Positions 1-8,694 are shown, numbered from the stretch's first letter. The stretch: 64,000 nt of DNA from Rhizobiales bacterium YIM 77505 (GCA_000745135.1 JQNH01000001.1:806001-870000); one strand, 5' to 3'. Notes: generated from the sequence alone by a model not told the origin. Numbers and translations: made by a program.

Positions 1-845
1 ACGGCAAGCGCATCCTCGGGGCGGCAGAAGCCCATCACATCCGCCGTTCGGGGATAGGTGTCGGGCTCTCCATGGGTCATGCCCATGCCGCCGCCGACCG
101 CCACGTTCCAGCCCTCGACGTCGCCGGCCTCGTCGAGGACGGCGATGAAGCCGAGGTCCTGCGCGAACACATCCACGTCGTTGTCGGGCGGCACCGCCAC
201 CACCGTCTTGAACTTCCGCGGCAGGTAGGTGCGGCCGTAGATCGGCTCGACGACCTCCTCCTCGCCGCCGGCGATCCTTTCGCCGTCGAGCCAGATCTCC
301 CGGTAGGCGGGGGTGCGCGGCAGCAGATGGTCGGAGAGGCGTTTGGCAAGGTCGTACGCCGCCGCATGCGCCCGCGAGCGGTGCGGGTTCGCGGCGGCGA
401 GCACGTTGCGGTTGACGTCGCCGCAGGCGGCGAGGGTGTCGAGAAGGGCGGCGTCGATCGCCTGCATGGTGCGCTTGAGGTTCGCCTTGATGACGCCGTG
501 GAACTGGAAGGTCTGGCGCGTGGTGAGGCGCAAGGTGCCGTTGGCGTAGTCGCGGGCGATGCGGTCGAGCTGCAGCCACTGCGCCGGCGTCACCACGCCG
601 CCCGGGATGCGCAGGCGGACCATGAAGGAGAAGGCCTTCTCCATCTTCTTCCTGGTGCGCTCGGGGCGCAGGTCCCGGTCGTCCTGCAGGTACATGCCGT
701 GGAATTTCACGAGCTGCTGGTCGTCCTCGCCGATGGCGCCGGTCGCCGTTCGCGCGAGCCCCTCCTTGAGGGTGCCGCGCAGGTAAGCGCTCGCCTCCTT
801 GATGCGCTCATTGCGCGAGAGCTGGCCGGTCATGGCGTCATCCAT
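1..845 (-). CDS. cysI: Sulfite reductase hemoprotein beta-component, N-terminal part (runs off the left edge)
   Basis: About 281 residues are visible, reading leftwards from ATG at 845 ([13 protein letters not shown]); a second in-frame ATG at 833 is possible. The segments [20 protein letters not shown] and [13 protein letters not shown] are characteristic of the ferredoxin-like half of sulfite/nitrite reductases. The cysteines that bind the 4Fe-4S cluster and siroheme lie in the C-terminal half, outside the window. The protein would reduce sulfite to sulfide in cysteine synthesis, taking electrons from CysJ, encoded just upstream on the same strand. The two genes are separated by an unusual 465-base spacer full of repeats. 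The family call is firm; completeness cannot be judged. Confidence 0.93.
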   Translation of the reverse strand, partial: MDDAMTGQLSRNERIKEASAYLRGTLKEGLARTATGAIGEDDQQLVKFHGMYLQDDRDLRPERTRKKMEKAFSFMVRLRIPGGVVTPAQWLQLDRIARDYANGTLRLTTRQTFQFHGVIKANLKRTMQAIDAALLDTLAACGDVNRNVLAAANPHRSRAHAAAYDLAKRLSDHLLPRTPAYREIWLDGERIAGGEEEVVEPIYGRTYLPRKFKTVVAVPPDNDVDVFAQDLGFIAVLDEAGDVEGWNVAVGGGMGMTHGEPDTYPRTADVMGFCRPEDALA

Positions 846-976
846 CGAGAGAACGTCTCGCCGCTGTCCGTGGCGAGGCGGGATCGGGCGAGAGGGCGGC
901 GCTGCTCGACACGCCGCAGCAGGACGGAGGCGCGCGGCGTCCTTGCGCCGTCCACATGGCTTGGCGCCCCGCCTTC

Positions 977-999
977 CCCTCCCCCCTTGTGGGGGAGGG
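977..999. repeat. GC-rich hairpin in the cysJ-cysI spacer
   Basis: A perfect inverted repeat with 9-base arms (CCCTCCCCC / GGGGGAGGG) around a 5-base loop. It sits between cysJ and cysI and looks like a dispersed REP-type intergenic element; a shorter relative is at 37,636-37,654. It may stabilise or process the cysJI transcript. There is no T-run, so it is not a canonical terminator. Confidence 0.6.
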
Positions 1000-1161
1000 C
1001 AGGGAGGGGGGTCGGCAAAGTCGGAGCGCCTTCTGGGAAGGTGAAGCGGGCCGCTTCTACGACCAGCCCATTCCTGCTCGGCCGACGCTCGATGCCCGGC
1101 GACCCTCCTCTCCAGCTCTCCCCCGCAAGGAGGGAGAGGGCGCGTCGAGGCTCGACGAGTG

Positions 1162-1237
1162 GGAGCCCGAGATCGGCGGGGGAGAGGGTGCGCCGAGCCT
1201 CGACCGGTAGGAGCCCGAGATCAGTGGGGGAGAGGGT
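1162..1237. repeat. Two direct copies of a 28-base purine-rich repeat
   Basis: Copies at 1162-1189 and 1210-1237 differ at two positions; both begin GGAGCCCGAGATC and end GGGGGAGAGGGT. The rest of the 846-1310 spacer is GC-rich with related short GGGAGAGGG motifs, and no gene is recognised in it. Confidence 0.6.
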
Positions 1238-1310
1238 CGGGCGATGGTGCCCTGCGGTCCTTGCTCCTCCGCCGGGAGGGGAGGGGCGATGGGTCGGCGC
1301 TCTGCTCATC

Positions 1311-3065
1311 TCAGTACACGTCCTGCAGGTAGCGCCTGGCGCGCTCGAGATCGGCCACGAAGGCGTCGGCGGCCTCGGGGGAGAGGGCCTTCACGTCGGC
1401 GACGGCGGCGACGAGCATGGCGCGCACGTCCTTCGCCATCGCCGTGGCGTCGCCGCACACATAGAAGCGGGCGCCGTTGTCGAGCCAGTCGACGAGGTCG
1501 CGCCGCTGCTCCCACAGCCGGTGCTGCACGTAGGTCTTCTCGGGCGTGTCCCGGGAGAAGGCGAGGTCGAGGCGGGTGAGGGAGCCGTCGGCGAGGGCGT
1601 CCTGCCATTCGAGCTGATAGAGGAAGTCGTGGGTGAAGCGGCGATCGCCGAAAAACAGCCAGTTGCGGCCCGACGCGCCGACGGCGCGGCGCTCCTGCAC
1701 GAAGGCGCGAAACGGGGCGACGCCGGTGCCGGGCCCCACCATGACGATGTCGGTGCCGGGATCGGGCAGGCGGAAATGCTTGTTCGCCTTCAGCCGCACC
1801 TTCACCGCCGCGCCTCGCTTCAGGCGGTCCGCCACATAGGTCGAGGCGACGCCGGCGCGGGCGCGGCCGTGGCTGACGTAACGGACCGCCGCGACGAGGA
1901 GATGCGCTTCCTCGCCCACCTCCTTGCGGGAGGAGGCGATGGAATAGGCCCGGGGCGGGAGCGGGCGGGTGAGGGCGAGGAGCTGGTCCGGCGTGAGGGG
2001 CGCTGGATGCTCCTCCAGGAGGTCGATGAGTTGGCGGCCGCGGATCCAGCTCCGCGCGTCCCTTTCAAGGAGCGCGCGGACGCCGGCGTGACCCGTCGCG
2101 GCGGCAAACCCTTCCAGGGTGGCGAGACTCAAGGTGGTGATGTCGCGCTCCCTCGCGAGCGCTTCGCGCAGGCCCTCGTCGGCGCCAAGCCCGCAGGCGG
2201 CGAGCACCGCATCGACCAGGGCAGGATCGTTCTCGGGGAAGAGCTCCAGCGCGTCGCCGGGCTCGTAGGCGGGGACGGCGCCCTCGAAGCCGAGCGCGAG
2301 ATGGATCGTCTCCTTGTCGGAGCGGGAGGAGTTGAGGTTGACGTGCTCGACGACCTCGGCGGTGATGGGCGTCCGGCCGGGCTCGCTCTCGCCGCGCCCG
2401 CCGAAATTCACGGTCACCACATTGCCGGCCGCCTCCTCGGCCGGCGCGGGCGCGAGCGTCTCGATCGTCTCTTTCAGCCAGGCGGCGGCCGGTGCTTCGA
2501 AATCAAGGTCGCAGTCGATGCGCTCCGCCGCGCGCGCCGCGCCGAGCATGGCGAGGCGCTGATCGAGCGCCCGACCGACGGCGCAGAACTCGGCATAGGC
2601 CCTGTCGCCGAGGGCGAGCACCGCGAAGGTGATGCCCTCGAGCCGCGGCGCACCATCGCCCATGAGCTCCGCATAGGCGCGGGCGGCGCGGGCGGGCGGC
2701 TCGCCCTCGCCCCAGGTCGAGGCGATGACGAGGAGGCGCTCCGCCTTGGGCAGGTCCTGCAGGTCGAGGTCGGCGAAATCGACCACGGTCGGCTTGAAGC
2801 CGCTTTTGCGGGCAAGCTTCGCCGCGTCCTGCGCCAGCCGCTCCGCATTGCCCGATTCGCTCGCGAAGAGGATCGTGATCGGCTCCGCGGGGCGCACCTG
2901 CGGGGCGGCCGCCGCCGCCTCGCCGCGGGCGGCGTCGATCCCGGCGAGAAAGCCCGCAAGCCACGCCCGCTGCACGGGCGTTGCGGCGGCGAGGACCTTG
3001 TCGAGGCTCAGGATCTCGTCGGCGCCGAAGGGCGCAGTGCGGGGCAGGAGGGCGGGGCTGGCCAT
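1311..3065 (-). CDS. cysJ: Sulfite reductase [NADPH] flavoprotein alpha-component
   Basis: A 584-residue protein, close to the usual length of CysJ (about 600). The N-terminal part has a flavodoxin-like FMN domain (FASESGNAERL, STWGEGEPP). The middle has the FAD-binding domain with the RxYSI/S motif (RAYSIASS). The C-terminal NADPH domain shows GPGTGVAPFRAFVQER and VCGDATAMAKDV, and the protein ends in YLQDVY as CysJ-type diflavin reductases do. It passes electrons from NADPH through FAD and FMN to the CysI hemoprotein. It is the first gene of a leftward cysJ-cysI unit and lies divergent from an Lrp/AsnC regulator, with a palindromic candidate operator between them. Confidence 0.95.
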   Translation of the reverse strand: MASPALLPRTAPFGADEILSLDKVLAAATPVQRAWLAGFLAGIDAARGEAAAAAPQVRPAEPITILFASESGNAERLAQDAAKLARKSGFKPTVVDFADLDLQDLPKAERLLVIASTWGEGEPPARAARAYAELMGDGAPRLEGITFAVLALGDRAYAEFCAVGRALDQRLAMLGAARAAERIDCDLDFEAPAAAWLKETIETLAPAPAEEAAGNVVTVNFGGRGESEPGRTPITAEVVEHVNLNSSRSDKETIHLALGFEGAVPAYEPGDALELFPENDPALVDAVLAACGLGADEGLREALARERDITTLSLATLEGFAAATGHAGVRALLERDARSWIRGRQLIDLLEEHPAPLTPDQLLALTRPLPPRAYSIASSRKEVGEEAHLLVAAVRYVSHGRARAGVASTYVADRLKRGAAVKVRLKANKHFRLPDPGTDIVMVGPGTGVAPFRAFVQERRAVGASGRNWLFFGDRRFTHDFLYQLEWQDALADGSLTRLDLAFSRDTPEKTYVQHRLWEQRRDLVDWLDNGARFYVCGDATAMAKDVRAMLVAAVADVKALSPEAADAFVADLERARRYLQDVY

Positions 3066-3102
3066 GGGCTCTATGGTCCCGGGCCGGGGGGCTCACGTCA
3101 AC

Positions 3103-3124
3103 AAGAATGTTCTTTTTAAAGAAC
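3103..3124. promoter_or_regulatory. Candidate Lrp/AsnC operator between cysJ and the regulator gene
   Basis: Three alternating half-sites lie 38-59 bases upstream of cysJ: AAGAA (3103-3107), TTCTT (3110-3114) and AAAGAAC (3118-3124). The last two form the palindrome GTTCTTT-TT-AAAGAAC (3109-3124), with 7-base arms. It is AT-rich in a GC-rich genome. Symmetric, phased half-sites next to an Lrp/AsnC gene suggest the regulator's binding site; this is inference. Confidence 0.5.
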
Positions 3125-3208
3125 TTCGTTCGAGGAATGAGTATAAAGCGGCTGCGGTTGGGGCGGTGAAGGATTTTCCCTGCCGTTTGCTGCCCTGAAG
3201 CGGCCGAT

Positions 3209-3263
3209 GGCCGGTTCCCGATGGCCCATGAGCCGGTTCGCGACGGCCCGTTGGCCGGTTCCC
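3209..3263 (+). repeat. Short GGCCGGTTCCC repeats upstream of the Lrp/AsnC gene
   Basis: GGCCGGTTCCC occurs at 3209-3219 and 3253-3263, with a degenerate AGCCGGTTC at 3231-3239. The three are spaced by about 22 bases (two helical turns). They could be regulatory half-sites or a simple repeat. Confidence 0.35.
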
Positions 3264-3348
3264 CTTCGGCGGCGGAGGGTTGTTCGTTATATGGAACGGT
3301 GCCAGGATGCGCCGTGCGGGCCAACGGCGTTTGTGCGAGCGGGTCGAC

Positions 3349-3867
3349 ATGGACGCGATCGATAGGGGAATCTTGAAGCTTCTTCAGGAGGATGCGAGCT
3401 TGCCGATCGCCGAGATCGGCGGGCGGGTCGGGCTGTCGCAGACGGCGTGCTGGAAACGCATCCAGCGGCTTGAGGCGGACGGGGTGATCGAGCGGCGCGT
3501 AGCGCTCGTCGATCCGGAGCGGGTCGGCCTGAAGGTCACGGCGCTGGTGGCGATCGAGACGAACGATCACTCGCCCGCATGGATCGCGAACTTCTCCAGT
3601 GTTCTCAAGGCCATGCCGGAGGTGCTCGACATCTACCGGATGGCAGGCGAGGTCGACTATGTGCTGCGCGTGATCGTGCCGGACATGCGGGCCTACGACG
3701 CCTTCTACCGGCGCCTTATCGCCGCCGTGCCGCTCAAGAACGTCACCACCCAATTCGCCCTGGAGCGGATCAAAACGACGACGGCGCTTCCCCTCCTCGC
3801 CGACGATGACGACGATGCCCGCGAGCGCGCGCCCCGGCGCGCCGCCGGTCCGCCGTCGGGCCTATGA
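3349..3867 (+). CDS. Lrp/AsnC family transcriptional regulator
   Basis: About 172 residues from ATG at 3349 (MDAIDRGILKLLQEDASL); this start matches the usual Lrp N-terminus, and the 69 bases upstream read in frame but without family likeness. The helix-turn-helix is PIAEIGGRVGLSQTACWKRI (residues about 19-38). It is followed by an AsnC effector domain with MPEVLDIYRMAGEVDYVLRV. Such proteins form octamers that sense amino acids or related metabolites. The position divergent from cysJ suggests control of sulfite reduction. The 3' end overlaps the convergent GntR gene by 6 bases. Confidence 0.9.
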   Translation: MDAIDRGILKLLQEDASLPIAEIGGRVGLSQTACWKRIQRLEADGVIERRVALVDPERVGLKVTALVAIETNDHSPAWIANFSSVLKAMPEVLDIYRMAGEVDYVLRVIVPDMRAYDAFYRRLIAAVPLKNVTTQFALERIKTTTALPLLADDDDDARERAPRRAAGPPSGL

Positions 3868-4539
3868 GATCGTTCCCGTCGCCAGCGCATGCTCGACCCC
3901 GCCTGCCACGTGCTGCGAGAGGATCGCCACGGCGCGCGCTGAATCCCGCTTCAGCGCACAAGCCAAGAGCTCGGCATGCTCACGGGCGGCGATCTCTCCC
4001 CGGTAGCTCAAGGCGATCATCTGATAGCGCAGATACTTGTCGAACACGGCGGCGTGCGTATCGATCAGCATCCGGGAACCGCAGGCCGAGATGAGCGCCT
4101 GGTGGAACTGCCAATCGGCCTGCTTCCACTCCTCCGTCCCGGCGCGATCGCCGCTCGCCATGCGTTCCTCCATGCGCGCCAGCCGGTGATGGGCGGCGAC
4201 GACGCGGCTCTCCCACTCCATGTCGCCGGCACGAAACGATTGCTCCAGCGCCCGGCCCTCGAGCAGTTGGCGCAACGCGGCGATCTCCCGCAGATTCTCG
4301 ATCGAGACAGGGGCAACGCTGAAGCCCTTCTGGCCCTCGGCGACCACAAGCCGCTCGGAGGTGAGGCGGTTGAGGATTTCGCGCAGGGTACTGACGCCGA
4401 CGCCGTAATCGGCCTTCAGGCGATCGAGCTTGAGCTTCTTTCCCGGAGCGAGCCGGCCGAAGATGATGTCGGCCCGGATCCGCCGATAGCTGCTCTCGCT
4501 GGCCGTGGGGGCCGTAGGGCCGAGGCGCCTTTCAGTCAC
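3862..4539 (-). CDS. GntR family regulator with FCD (FadR-type) effector domain, second of a tandem pair
   Basis: About 225 residues. The N-terminal winged helix contains RADIIFGRLAPGKKLKLDRL and STLREILNRLTSERLV, and the C-terminal part is a helical FCD ligand domain (DWQFHQALISACGS). The GTG start at 4539 is chosen because it forms a GTGA overlap with the stop of the preceding paralogue; the open frame upstream of it lacks family likeness. Such proteins sense small acids. It is about half identical by eye to its neighbour (the RADIIFGRLAP and STLREILNRL blocks are shared), so the pair arose by tandem duplication. It likely controls the divergent TRAP-dehydroquinase operon. Confidence 0.88.
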   Translation of the reverse strand: MTERRLGPTAPTASESSYRRIRADIIFGRLAPGKKLKLDRLKADYGVGVSTLREILNRLTSERLVVAEGQKGFSVAPVSIENLREIAALRQLLEGRALEQSFRAGDMEWESRVVAAHHRLARMEERMASGDRAGTEEWKQADWQFHQALISACGSRMLIDTHAAVFDKYLRYQMIALSYRGEIAAREHAELLACALKRDSARAVAILSQHVAGGVEHALATGTIS

Positions 4540-5204
4540 GGCAGGGCACCGCTCTTGAGAGTATGGGCGACGCATCCGTCGACATGGGCCGTGAGCACCT
4601 CGCAAGCGCGCCCGGCATCGCGGGCGAGCGCGCATTCGAGCAGCATCCGGTGCTCCTCGGCGGCGATCCGCCCGCGGAAGACGACCGCGACCATCTGATA
4701 GCGAAGATACTGATCGAAGACGCCGCCATAGAGGTCGAGAAGGGTCTGCGAGCCGCAGGCCTCGATCAGGACCTGGTGGAATTCCCGGTCATACCGCTTC
4801 CAGACCTCCGTCTCCCCACGCTCCCCCGCCTGCATCCTGCGCTCCATGACGGCGAGCTTGTGATGCGCGGCGACGACGCGGCCCTCCCACTCGAGGTCGC
4901 CCTGGGCGAAGGACATCGGGATGGCATAGGTCTCGAGGAGAAGCCGCATCGAAGCCACATCCTCGAAGCCCGCCCCCGAGACCGGGGCGACCTGGAACCC
5001 CCGCTGTCCTTGCGCGATAACGAGACCTTCCGAGGAGAGGCGGTTGAGGATTTCCCTCAGCGTACTGACGCTGGCCCCATACTCGGCGGCGAGTCGGTCG
5101 AGCCTGAGCCAGGCGGCCGGCGCCAGCCGGCCGAAGATGATGTCGGCGCGAAGGCGCTCATAGGCCCGGTCGCCGATCGAGGTCGCAACCAGCTCGACGC
5201 TCAT
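4536..5204 (-). CDS. GntR family regulator with FCD effector domain, first of a tandem pair
   Basis: 222 residues from ATG at 5204 (MSVELVATSIGDRAYERL). The winged helix includes RADIIFGRLAPAAWLRLDRL and SVSTLREILNRLSSEGLV. The FCD domain carries the ligand/metal-type motif YDREFHQVLIEACGS and the distal HRMLLECALARDAG. It lies 159 bases from, and divergent to, the TRAP binding-protein gene, so it is well placed to regulate it. It is translationally coupled to its paralogue downstream. The pair may form heterodimers or respond to two pathway intermediates; this is inference. Confidence 0.88.
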   Translation of the reverse strand: MSVELVATSIGDRAYERLRADIIFGRLAPAAWLRLDRLAAEYGASVSTLREILNRLSSEGLVIAQGQRGFQVAPVSGAGFEDVASMRLLLETYAIPMSFAQGDLEWEGRVVAAHHKLAVMERRMQAGERGETEVWKRYDREFHQVLIEACGSQTLLDLYGGVFDQYLRYQMVAVVFRGRIAAEEHRMLLECALARDAGRACEVLTAHVDGCVAHTLKSGALP

Positions 5205-5263
5205 CGCCCGTCATCCCCGTTTATGCTCGGCCTCTGAGTATCATAATCGGATAAAAGCCAGAA

Positions 5264-5273
5264 TGTCATACGA
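5264..5273. promoter_or_regulatory. Possible GntR/FCD operator upstream of the TRAP operon
   Basis: TGTCATACGA fits the loose GT-N3-AC core of FadR-subfamily operators. It lies in the AT-richer 159-base gap between the GntR genes and the TRAP operon. It is a single weak match, so confidence is low. Confidence 0.25.
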
Positions 5274-5363
5274 TCGAGAAATCGCCTATTGATTCCGCCA
5301 CTCTCCGAAACGATAGTGGGCCGGAGACGCGGCCCACCGCGCGACTGCATCAGGAGAGGAAAC

Positions 5364-6353
5364 ATGCCGCCGACCGTGAATCGACGCTCCCTTATTGCCG
5401 CCGGTGCGATGCTCGCCGCATTTGCCGCTCATCCGGCAAGCGCGCAGGCCCCGACCACGCTTCGCTTCTCCGCCGTGTTCTCGGAGCAGGACATCCGCGC
5501 CGAGATGATGAAGCGCTTTGCCGCCGATATTAAGGGGCTGGGCTTCACCCTGCAGCCCTACTTCGGCGGCACCCTGTTCAAACAGGGCACCGAGCTCGTC
5601 GCCATGCAGCGCGGCAATCTCGAGATGGGCAATATCGCCCCGCAGGACATCTCCAACCAGATTCCCGCCTGGTCGATCGTGACGTCGGCCTATCTTTTCC
5701 GCGACGCCGATCACCTCAAGAAGGTGTTTGCGAGCGAGGTCGGCGAACAGCTCAAGAAGATGGCCTCCGACCAGCTTGGGATTCATATTCTCGGCCCCAC
5801 CTATTTCGGTGTCCGGCACGTCGGGTTGAAGCCGAAGAAGAAGATCAACACGCCGGCCGACATGGCAGGCATCAAGCTCAGGATGCCGGGCGGTGACGCC
5901 TGGCAGTTCCTTGGCCAGGCGCTCGGCGCCAATCCCACCCCGATGGCCTACACCGAGGTCTATACGGGCCTGCAGACGGGCGCGATCGACGGACAGGACA
6001 ATCCTCTGCCGAACGTTCAGAACATGAAGTTCTACGAGGTCAGCTCTCAGATCGTTCTGACGTCTCACCTCGTCGGCTTCGACCTGCTCGCCGTGTCCAA
6101 CAAGGTCTGGAACGCCATGACCCCGGAGCAGCGCGCCGCCTTCCAGGCCGCGGCCGACAAGGCCATCGCCTGGAGCACCGAGGAGCACCTGAAGAAGGAA
6201 CGAGAGCTCGCCGATTTCTTCAAGGCACAAGGGCTTGAGGTCTATACCCCTGACATCAATGCCTTCCGCGAGTTCGCGCAGAAGAAATACCTTGCGTCCG
6301 ACCTCGCCAAGAACTGGGTGCCGGGCATGCTGGAAAAGATCAACGCCATGTGA
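5364..6353 (+). CDS. dctP: TRAP transporter periplasmic solute-binding protein (DctP family)
   Basis: 329 residues from ATG at 5364, preceded by AGGAGAGGA. A signal peptide with NRRSLIAAGAML and a cleavage site near HPASAQA is visible. The mature protein has the DctP fold signatures FYEVSSQIVLTSH and TGLQTGAIDGQDNPLPN, which contains the family's conserved pocket region. It captures an organic acid in the periplasm and hands it to the DctQM permease encoded next. Downstream shikimate-pathway-type catabolic genes suggest a quinate/shikimate/dehydroshikimate-like ligand; the ligand is inferred, not visible. Confidence 0.93.
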   Translation: MPPTVNRRSLIAAGAMLAAFAAHPASAQAPTTLRFSAVFSEQDIRAEMMKRFAADIKGLGFTLQPYFGGTLFKQGTELVAMQRGNLEMGNIAPQDISNQIPAWSIVTSAYLFRDADHLKKVFASEVGEQLKKMASDQLGIHILGPTYFGVRHVGLKPKKKINTPADMAGIKLRMPGGDAWQFLGQALGANPTPMAYTEVYTGLQTGAIDGQDNPLPNVQNMKFYEVSSQIVLTSHLVGFDLLAVSNKVWNAMTPEQRAAFQAAADKAIAWSTEEHLKKERELADFFKAQGLEVYTPDINAFREFAQKKYLASDLAKNWVPGMLEKINAM

Positions 6354-6940
6354 GTCCGAAGTGTACGCAGCGGAGCGCCCGAGCCGAGGCGCTCCGCGAC
6401 TCATTGCGAGGTCGAGCGTTGACGAAGTCCGGCATCACCAAGATCGGGCGTTGGCTTGCGGATCGGGCCGAGAATGTCGCGGCGGCAATGCTGGCCCTGA
6501 TGTTCGCGGCCTTCCTGGTCCAGATCGCCTTCCGATATCTGTTCGGCCTTCCAACCGGCTGGACCCATGAGCTGAGCGTGATCCTTTGGATCTGGCTGGT
6601 GCTGTGGGGCGCAGCGTTCGTCATCAGCGAGAGCGAGGAGATCCGCTTCGACATCATCTACGGGACCGTCGGACCGCGGGCGCGACGCGTGATGGGCGTC
6701 GTCTCGGCGGTGGCGCTCGTGTCCCTCTATCTTGTGTCGCTGCCCGCCGTGGCGAGCTACATCAGCTTCATGAGGGTGGAGAAGACGGCCTATCTCAAGC
6801 TGCGCTTCGATTACGTCTTCTCGATCTACATCCTTTTCGCCGTGGCTGCGATCGTTCGCTACCTGTGGCTTGCAGGACGGGCCGTATGGGGCGTTGCGCC
6901 CGAGGAGTTCGACCCCACCAAGGCGAGTTCGGGCATATGA
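6350..6940 (+). CDS. dctQ: TRAP transporter small permease (DctQ)
   Basis: Up to 196 residues with four predicted membrane segments (AAMLALMFAAFLVQIAF, VILWIWLVLWGAAFVI, MGVVSAVALVSLYLV, SIYILFAVAAIVRYL), as in DctQ. A GTG at 6350 overlaps the dctP stop, which would couple translation. A TTG at 6419, just ahead of KSGITKIGRWLADR, gives a more typical N-terminus, so the start is uncertain. Its stop overlaps the dctM start (ATGA). Confidence 0.9.
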   Translation: MSPKCTQRSARAEALRDSLRGRALTKSGITKIGRWLADRAENVAAAMLALMFAAFLVQIAFRYLFGLPTGWTHELSVILWIWLVLWGAAFVISESEEIRFDIIYGTVGPRARRVMGVVSAVALVSLYLVSLPAVASYISFMRVEKTAYLKLRFDYVFSIYILFAVAAIVRYLWLAGRAVWGVAPEEFDPTKASSGI

Positions 6941-8238
6941 GCCTCGCAAGCCCCTTCTCGCTGTCCATTGTAGCGATCACGGCTCTCGCGTTCCTCGGCC
7001 TGCCCATCGGGCATGCGATGATCGCCGGCTCGATCCTCTACCTCCTGCTCGCGGGCCAGGACATGGGAACGGCGGCCGAGCAACTCCTCAACGGGATGTA
7101 CTCGAACTACGTCATCCTCGCGGTCCCGCTTTTCATCCTCGCTGCCGAGTTCATGAACATCGGCAGCATGACCGATCGGCTTCTGACCTTCTGCAACGCG
7201 CTCGTCGGTCGCTTCCGAGGCGGCCTGGCGCAGGTCAACATCCTGCAAAGCATCATCTTCGCCGGCATGTCCGGGTCGGCCATCGCCGATGCCGCGGGCA
7301 CCGGGCGCATGATGCAGGTCATGATGACCCGCGATGGGCGCTACACCGGCAGCTACGCGGCCGCCGTGACAGCCGTCTCTTCGGTGATCGGGCCGATCAT
7401 CCCGCCCTCGATCCCGATGGTGCTCTACGCCCTCATCTCCGACGCCTCGATCGGCTTTCTCTTCCTTGGCGGGGTCGTTCCGGGGCTGTTGATGGCGTTG
7501 TGCCAGATGGTGATCGTCGCCATCACCGCACGACGGAAGAAGTTTCCGGTGGAACAACCTGTTCCGCTGAAGAAGTTGCCCTTCATCACCTGGCAGGCCT
7601 TGCCGACGCTCATGATGCCAGTGGTGCTGCTGGGCGGCATGTACAGCGGCGTCATGACGCCGACCGAGGCGGCCGCCGTCGCCGCGGCTTACGCGCTCCT
7701 CATCTCGGCAGGGCTCTATCGCAGCGTCACGTGGCGCGACTTCTACCGCGCGATCGCGGTGAGCGCCCGCACGACCGCTTCGATCGGCATGCTGATCGCT
7801 GGCGCCCTGGTGTTCAATTATGTGGTGACGGTGGAAAACATCCCGGACGCGGTCAAGGGGCTCCTCGCCGGATGGGATTTGTCGCCGATCGGCTTCCTCA
7901 TCCTCGTCAACATCCTGCTCCTGCTGCTCGGCTGCGTGCTCGAGGGGACCGCCATCCTGCTCGTTGTGGTGCCGGTCTTCATCCCGACGGCGCAGGCGCT
8001 CGGCATCGACCTCGTCCACTTCGGCGTCGTGGTCGTCGTGAACATCATGATCGGGCTGGTCACGCCGCCTTACGGTCTCCTCCTGTTCATCATGGCGAGC
8101 ATTTCCGGCGAGCCTTTGCGCGCCATCGTTCGCGACGCCCTGCCGTTCCTGTTCGCGATGATCGTCGCCCTCGCGATTCTCACCTTCGTGCCCGAGACCG
8201 TGCTCTGGCTGCCGCGGCTGTTCGGCTACAAGGCGTGA
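6937..8238 (+). CDS. dctM: TRAP transporter large permease (DctM)
   Basis: 433 residues from ATG at 6937, in an ATGA overlap with dctQ. It has about 12 hydrophobic segments and typical DctM motifs: MSGSAIADAAGTG, GPIIPPSIPMV and GVMTPTEAAAVAA. It is the Na+-driven transport subunit of the TRAP complex. The operon order dctPQM followed by catabolic genes is the usual layout for substrate-specific uptake. Confidence 0.95.
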   Translation: MSLASPFSLSIVAITALAFLGLPIGHAMIAGSILYLLLAGQDMGTAAEQLLNGMYSNYVILAVPLFILAAEFMNIGSMTDRLLTFCNALVGRFRGGLAQVNILQSIIFAGMSGSAIADAAGTGRMMQVMMTRDGRYTGSYAAAVTAVSSVIGPIIPPSIPMVLYALISDASIGFLFLGGVVPGLLMALCQMVIVAITARRKKFPVEQPVPLKKLPFITWQALPTLMMPVVLLGGMYSGVMTPTEAAAVAAAYALLISAGLYRSVTWRDFYRAIAVSARTTASIGMLIAGALVFNYVVTVENIPDAVKGLLAGWDLSPIGFLILVNILLLLLGCVLEGTAILLVVVPVFIPTAQALGIDLVHFGVVVVVNIMIGLVTPPYGLLLFIMASISGEPLRAIVRDALPFLFAMIVALAILTFVPETVLWLPRLFGYKA

Positions 8239-8262
8239 GCCGGCGGATCCCTGGAGAGTGAC

Positions 8263-8694
8263 ATGATCAAGCCGATCTACGTGCTGAACGGGCCGAACCT
8301 CAACCGGCTAGGCGTCCGGGAGCCGGAGATCTACGGGCGGACCACGCTCAGCGAGATCGAGACGATGTGCCGGGAGGCGGCAGGGGGGCAGCCGATCGAA
8401 TTCCGGCAGTCGAACCGCGAGTACGAGCTGATCGAGTGGATCCACGAGGCCATTGATCGCGCCGGCGGCATCATCATCAACCCGGCCGCCTTCACCTTCA
8501 CTTCAATCGCGCTCCTGGACGCGCTGAAGATGTTTCCTGGGCCGATCATCGAGCTTCACATCTCGAACATCCATCGGCGCGAGGCGATCTATCACGAATC
8601 GCTCGTCTCACCCGTTGCCACCGCCGTGATCGCGGGCCTCGGCGCGCAGGGCTACCCTCTTGCCGTCCGGGCCATTCAACATCTGACCTCTTGA
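8263..8694 (+). CDS. aroQ: Type II 3-dehydroquinate dehydratase-like protein with altered active-site residues
   Basis: 143 residues, the usual type II dehydroquinase length, with the family start [19 protein letters not shown]. The enzyme interconverts 3-dehydroquinate and 3-dehydroshikimate. By family alignment from memory (Mycobacterium tuberculosis numbering), Arg19, catalytic Tyr24, Asn75 (here N73), His101 (H99) and Arg108 (R106) are kept. His81 is replaced by Phe79 (FTFTS instead of the usual THTS) and Arg112 by Tyr110. These changes touch the substrate-binding and lid-closing region, so this may be a catabolic paralogue with a shifted substrate rather than the biosynthetic enzyme. It is in an operon after dctPQM and before the dehydroshikimate dehydratase gene. 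Confidence 0.85.
   Translation: MIKPIYVLNGPNLNRLGVREPEIYGRTTLSEIETMCREAAGGQPIEFRQSNREYELIEWIHEAIDRAGGIIINPAAFTFTSIALLDALKMFPGPIIELHISNIHRREAIYHESLVSPVATAVIAGLGAQGYPLAVRAIQHLTS

Noticed and set aside
72-3119. A very long open frame on the plus strand opposite cysJ and cysI
   Set aside because: It has no family likeness and mirrors genes on the other strand; GC-rich DNA produces such antisense frames.
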